Shown here one piece after another: positions 5,755 to 6,826 of a DNA stretch of 6,826 bases. Within the stretch, counting starts at the first letter, position 1. Each line of letters begins with the position of its first letter. A program made the translations under genes and the position numbers. The notes below the pieces were generated by a model that saw only the letters and a program-made list of their open reading frames with translations, made no database searches and was not told the origin of the DNA. Origin of the DNA: Desulfovibrio sp. (GTDB taxonomy: Bacteria > Desulfobacterota > Desulfovibrionia > Desulfovibrionales > Desulfovibrionaceae); NCBI GenBank assembly GCA_031270875.1, contig JAISXC010000225.1, forward strand, positions 1 through 6,826, read 5' to 3'.

Positions 5755-6779
5755 CCTGAAACGGAGCGCAACCAGCTGTTGATGGTTGTAAATTGTCCGA
5801 TGTCCGGCAAATCGGCATTGAAGTTGCTCAGGCGGAAATAATCTGAAAACGGGTCCATCAGTCTCTTGAATTCCTCCTCAAGTTCGTCGGGAAAGAATCG
5901 CAGGGAGCCGTCCTCAAGCACTTCGATTCTTCCATGCCCGGGTGAATCCGCGTCAGGCTTTTTGCCGCCCCGCTCATCGGAATCCAGGATATCCCCGGCA
6001 AGCTCTCTTGTTTCGCGCACATACGCGCGGACATGCCCCTGCTGAATCAGATCCGCGTTGAACTGGAACAGGGTTGTAAAGTCACTGCGATGCCTTATTA
6101 TCTTAAAGGCGACCAGCTTTTCCATGTTGGCCCTGATGCGCTGATACCTGTTCAGGTTTTTCAGATGCAGCAGCAAAAAGCGGGTTGGGGCCTTGCCGTA
6201 TACGGACAGGGGCAGATCCTTCGTATGGTGGAGTATGGGACAGTCATATTTTGAGAGGGCAATTTCAAATTCCGGTATGATTTTCGCGTTCACGACAGGT
6301 TTTCCCATGTGAAACGACCATAAATTCCGCGGATTGAAAGACAACAGTTTTTCGTCGGCGTTTACATTGTTTATCCAGCATGGGGCGAAAAAACGCGCAT
6401 CCTGACTGCCATTGAGCAATGACACAATGGAACCGTCATTGATGATTTTATTTCCGTCATAGAGATACAGGTATTCGTCCGAGTCTATGATCGTAAAAAA
6501 CAGTGACGATCTGGCCAGGGCCCTATAGAGAGGCATGAACAGATGCGCCATGTGTATGGCGTCCATAAAATCGTCAAATTTTACAAGGAGTATATTTTCC
6601 TCATATTTTTTATATATGTCAATAACGTGTTCGTCAGTTGACATGTTGTCGAAAATAATGAGTCTTGTATCCTTCAGTAGTTTGATATGATGCTGAATCC
6701 ATTTTTCAGTGAATGCTCCACCGGCTAAAGCCGGTGGCTTCGGATAACAGCTAAAGCTGGCGGTTGCGGCTGAAGCCAC
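5751..6779 (-). CDS. Glycosyltransferase (GT2/GT92-like), N-terminally truncated
   Basis: This looks like the Glyco_tranf_2_4/GT92-like group of cytoplasmic glycosyltransferases that add sugars to polysaccharides or proteins. With the GTG at 6779 as start there are 342 residues. Family features are KWIQHH (26-31), IIFDNMSTDE (41-50), the metal-binding DSD in FTIIDSDEYLYLYDG (95-109) and LLLHLKNLNRYQRI (202-215). The usual N-terminal Asn-Glu of the nucleotide-sugar fold is absent. Residues 1 to about 22 are encoded by the palindrome cluster at 6718-6777, so the original 5' end appears to have been replaced. The only early ATG (6644, residue 46) would remove more of the fold, and the GTG has no properly spaced ribosome binding site. 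The 5' half is A+T rich (62 G+C in 6541-6720, about 34%). It is possibly a pseudogene; acceptor and sugar are unknown. Confidence 0.72.
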   Translation of the reverse strand: MASAATASFSCYPKPPALAGGAFTEKWIQHHIKLLKDTRLIIFDNMSTDEHVIDIYKKYEENILLVKFDDFMDAIHMAHLFMPLYRALARSSLFFTIIDSDEYLYLYDGNKIINDGSIVSLLNGSQDARFFAPCWINNVNADEKLLSFNPRNLWSFHMGKPVVNAKIIPEFEIALSKYDCPILHHTKDLPLSVYGKAPTRFLLLHLKNLNRYQRIRANMEKLVAFKIIRHRSDFTTLFQFNADLIQQGHVRAYVRETRELAGDILDSDERGGKKPDADSPGHGRIEVLEDGSLRFFPDELEEEFKRLMDPFSDYFRLSNFNADLPDIGQFTTINSWLRSVSG

Positions 6780-6826
6780 TCCCCGGTATCGGAGCCGCTA
6801 TGGGCTGCCCTCGTCCTCAACTTTAA
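6718..6826 (-). mobile_element. Probable end of an IS200/IS605-family element (palindrome cluster)
   Basis: Three related short palindromes lie in a row: CCACCGGCTAAAGCCGGTGG (6718-6737, 8-base perfect arms with a TAAA loop), CAGCTAAAGCTG (6748-6759) and GGCTGAAGCC (6768-6777). On the - strand the first reads CCGGCTTTAGCCGG followed by GGAGCATTCAC. This resembles the subterminal hairpins of IS200/IS605 elements such as IS608, which lack inverted terminal repeats and end in such foldbacks. The glycosyltransferase homology begins just inside this cluster, at about 6711, so this is probably the right end of an element whose body lies beyond the window. From 6780 to 6826 I see no gene, only a possible stretch of element sequence. 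A chromosomal palindromic repeat is the alternative. Confidence 0.5.

Noticed and set aside
6780..6826. Possible C-terminal end of a TnpB-like gene on the - strand
   Set aside because: One - strand frame reads KVEDEGSP and then stops just before the palindromes, which is where a transposon gene could end, but a handful of residues is not enough to support a call.
1..6826. CRISPR array, tRNA, rRNA or riboswitch
   Set aside because: I saw no regularly spaced direct repeats, no tRNA-like cloverleaf and no rRNA sequence in the window.

Overview
This window looks like a chromosomal segment of a Desulfovibrio-like sulfate reducer (Desulfovibrionaceae). The basis is the flagellar gene order flgF-flgG-flgA-flgH, an unusually long FlgA, G+C-rich coding sequence and AGGAGG-type ribosome binding sites. 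The lineage call is an inference from family knowledge; there is no rRNA or other phylogenetic marker here.

Layout. On the + strand, 1-519 is the 3' part of htpX (a membrane zinc protease). It is followed at 565-939 by a small lipoprotein of unknown function, and both end at a strong hairpin (957-992). Everything else is on the - strand and is transcribed from right to left. The core is a flagellar rod/ring operon, flgF (4586-3792), flgG (3742-2957), flgA (2945-1764) and flgH (1744-1016), with gaps of 11 to 49 bases. It encodes the proximal and distal rod proteins, the P-ring assembly chaperone and the L-ring lipoprotein. A near-consensus sigma-54 promoter lies just ahead of flgF. The operon ends at flgH and meets the htpX/lipoprotein pair convergently; the P-ring gene flgI, which often follows flgH, is not there.

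Upstream of the flagellar promoter (4748-6826) is a patchwork accessory region: a VOC/glyoxalase-fold protein, a 195-residue hybrid reading frame, and a glycosyltransferase. The hybrid's first ~121 residues look like CitG (triphosphoribosyl-dephospho-CoA synthase) and its last ~72 like the C-terminus of an MmgE/PrpD protein. The glycosyltransferase has lost its N-terminus against a cluster of IS200/IS605-like palindromes. The glycosyltransferase and the hybrid overlap by 4 bases, and the hybrid is 35 bases from the VOC gene, so the three may be cotranscribed. The glycosyltransferase 5' half is strikingly A+T rich.

Most notable: the CitG/MmgE-PrpD hybrid (probably a deletion fusion), the IS-truncated glycosyltransferase, the sigma-54 site, and the absence of flgI after flgH. 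I see no convincing new defence or mobile system; the unusual material is concentrated at 5167-6826.
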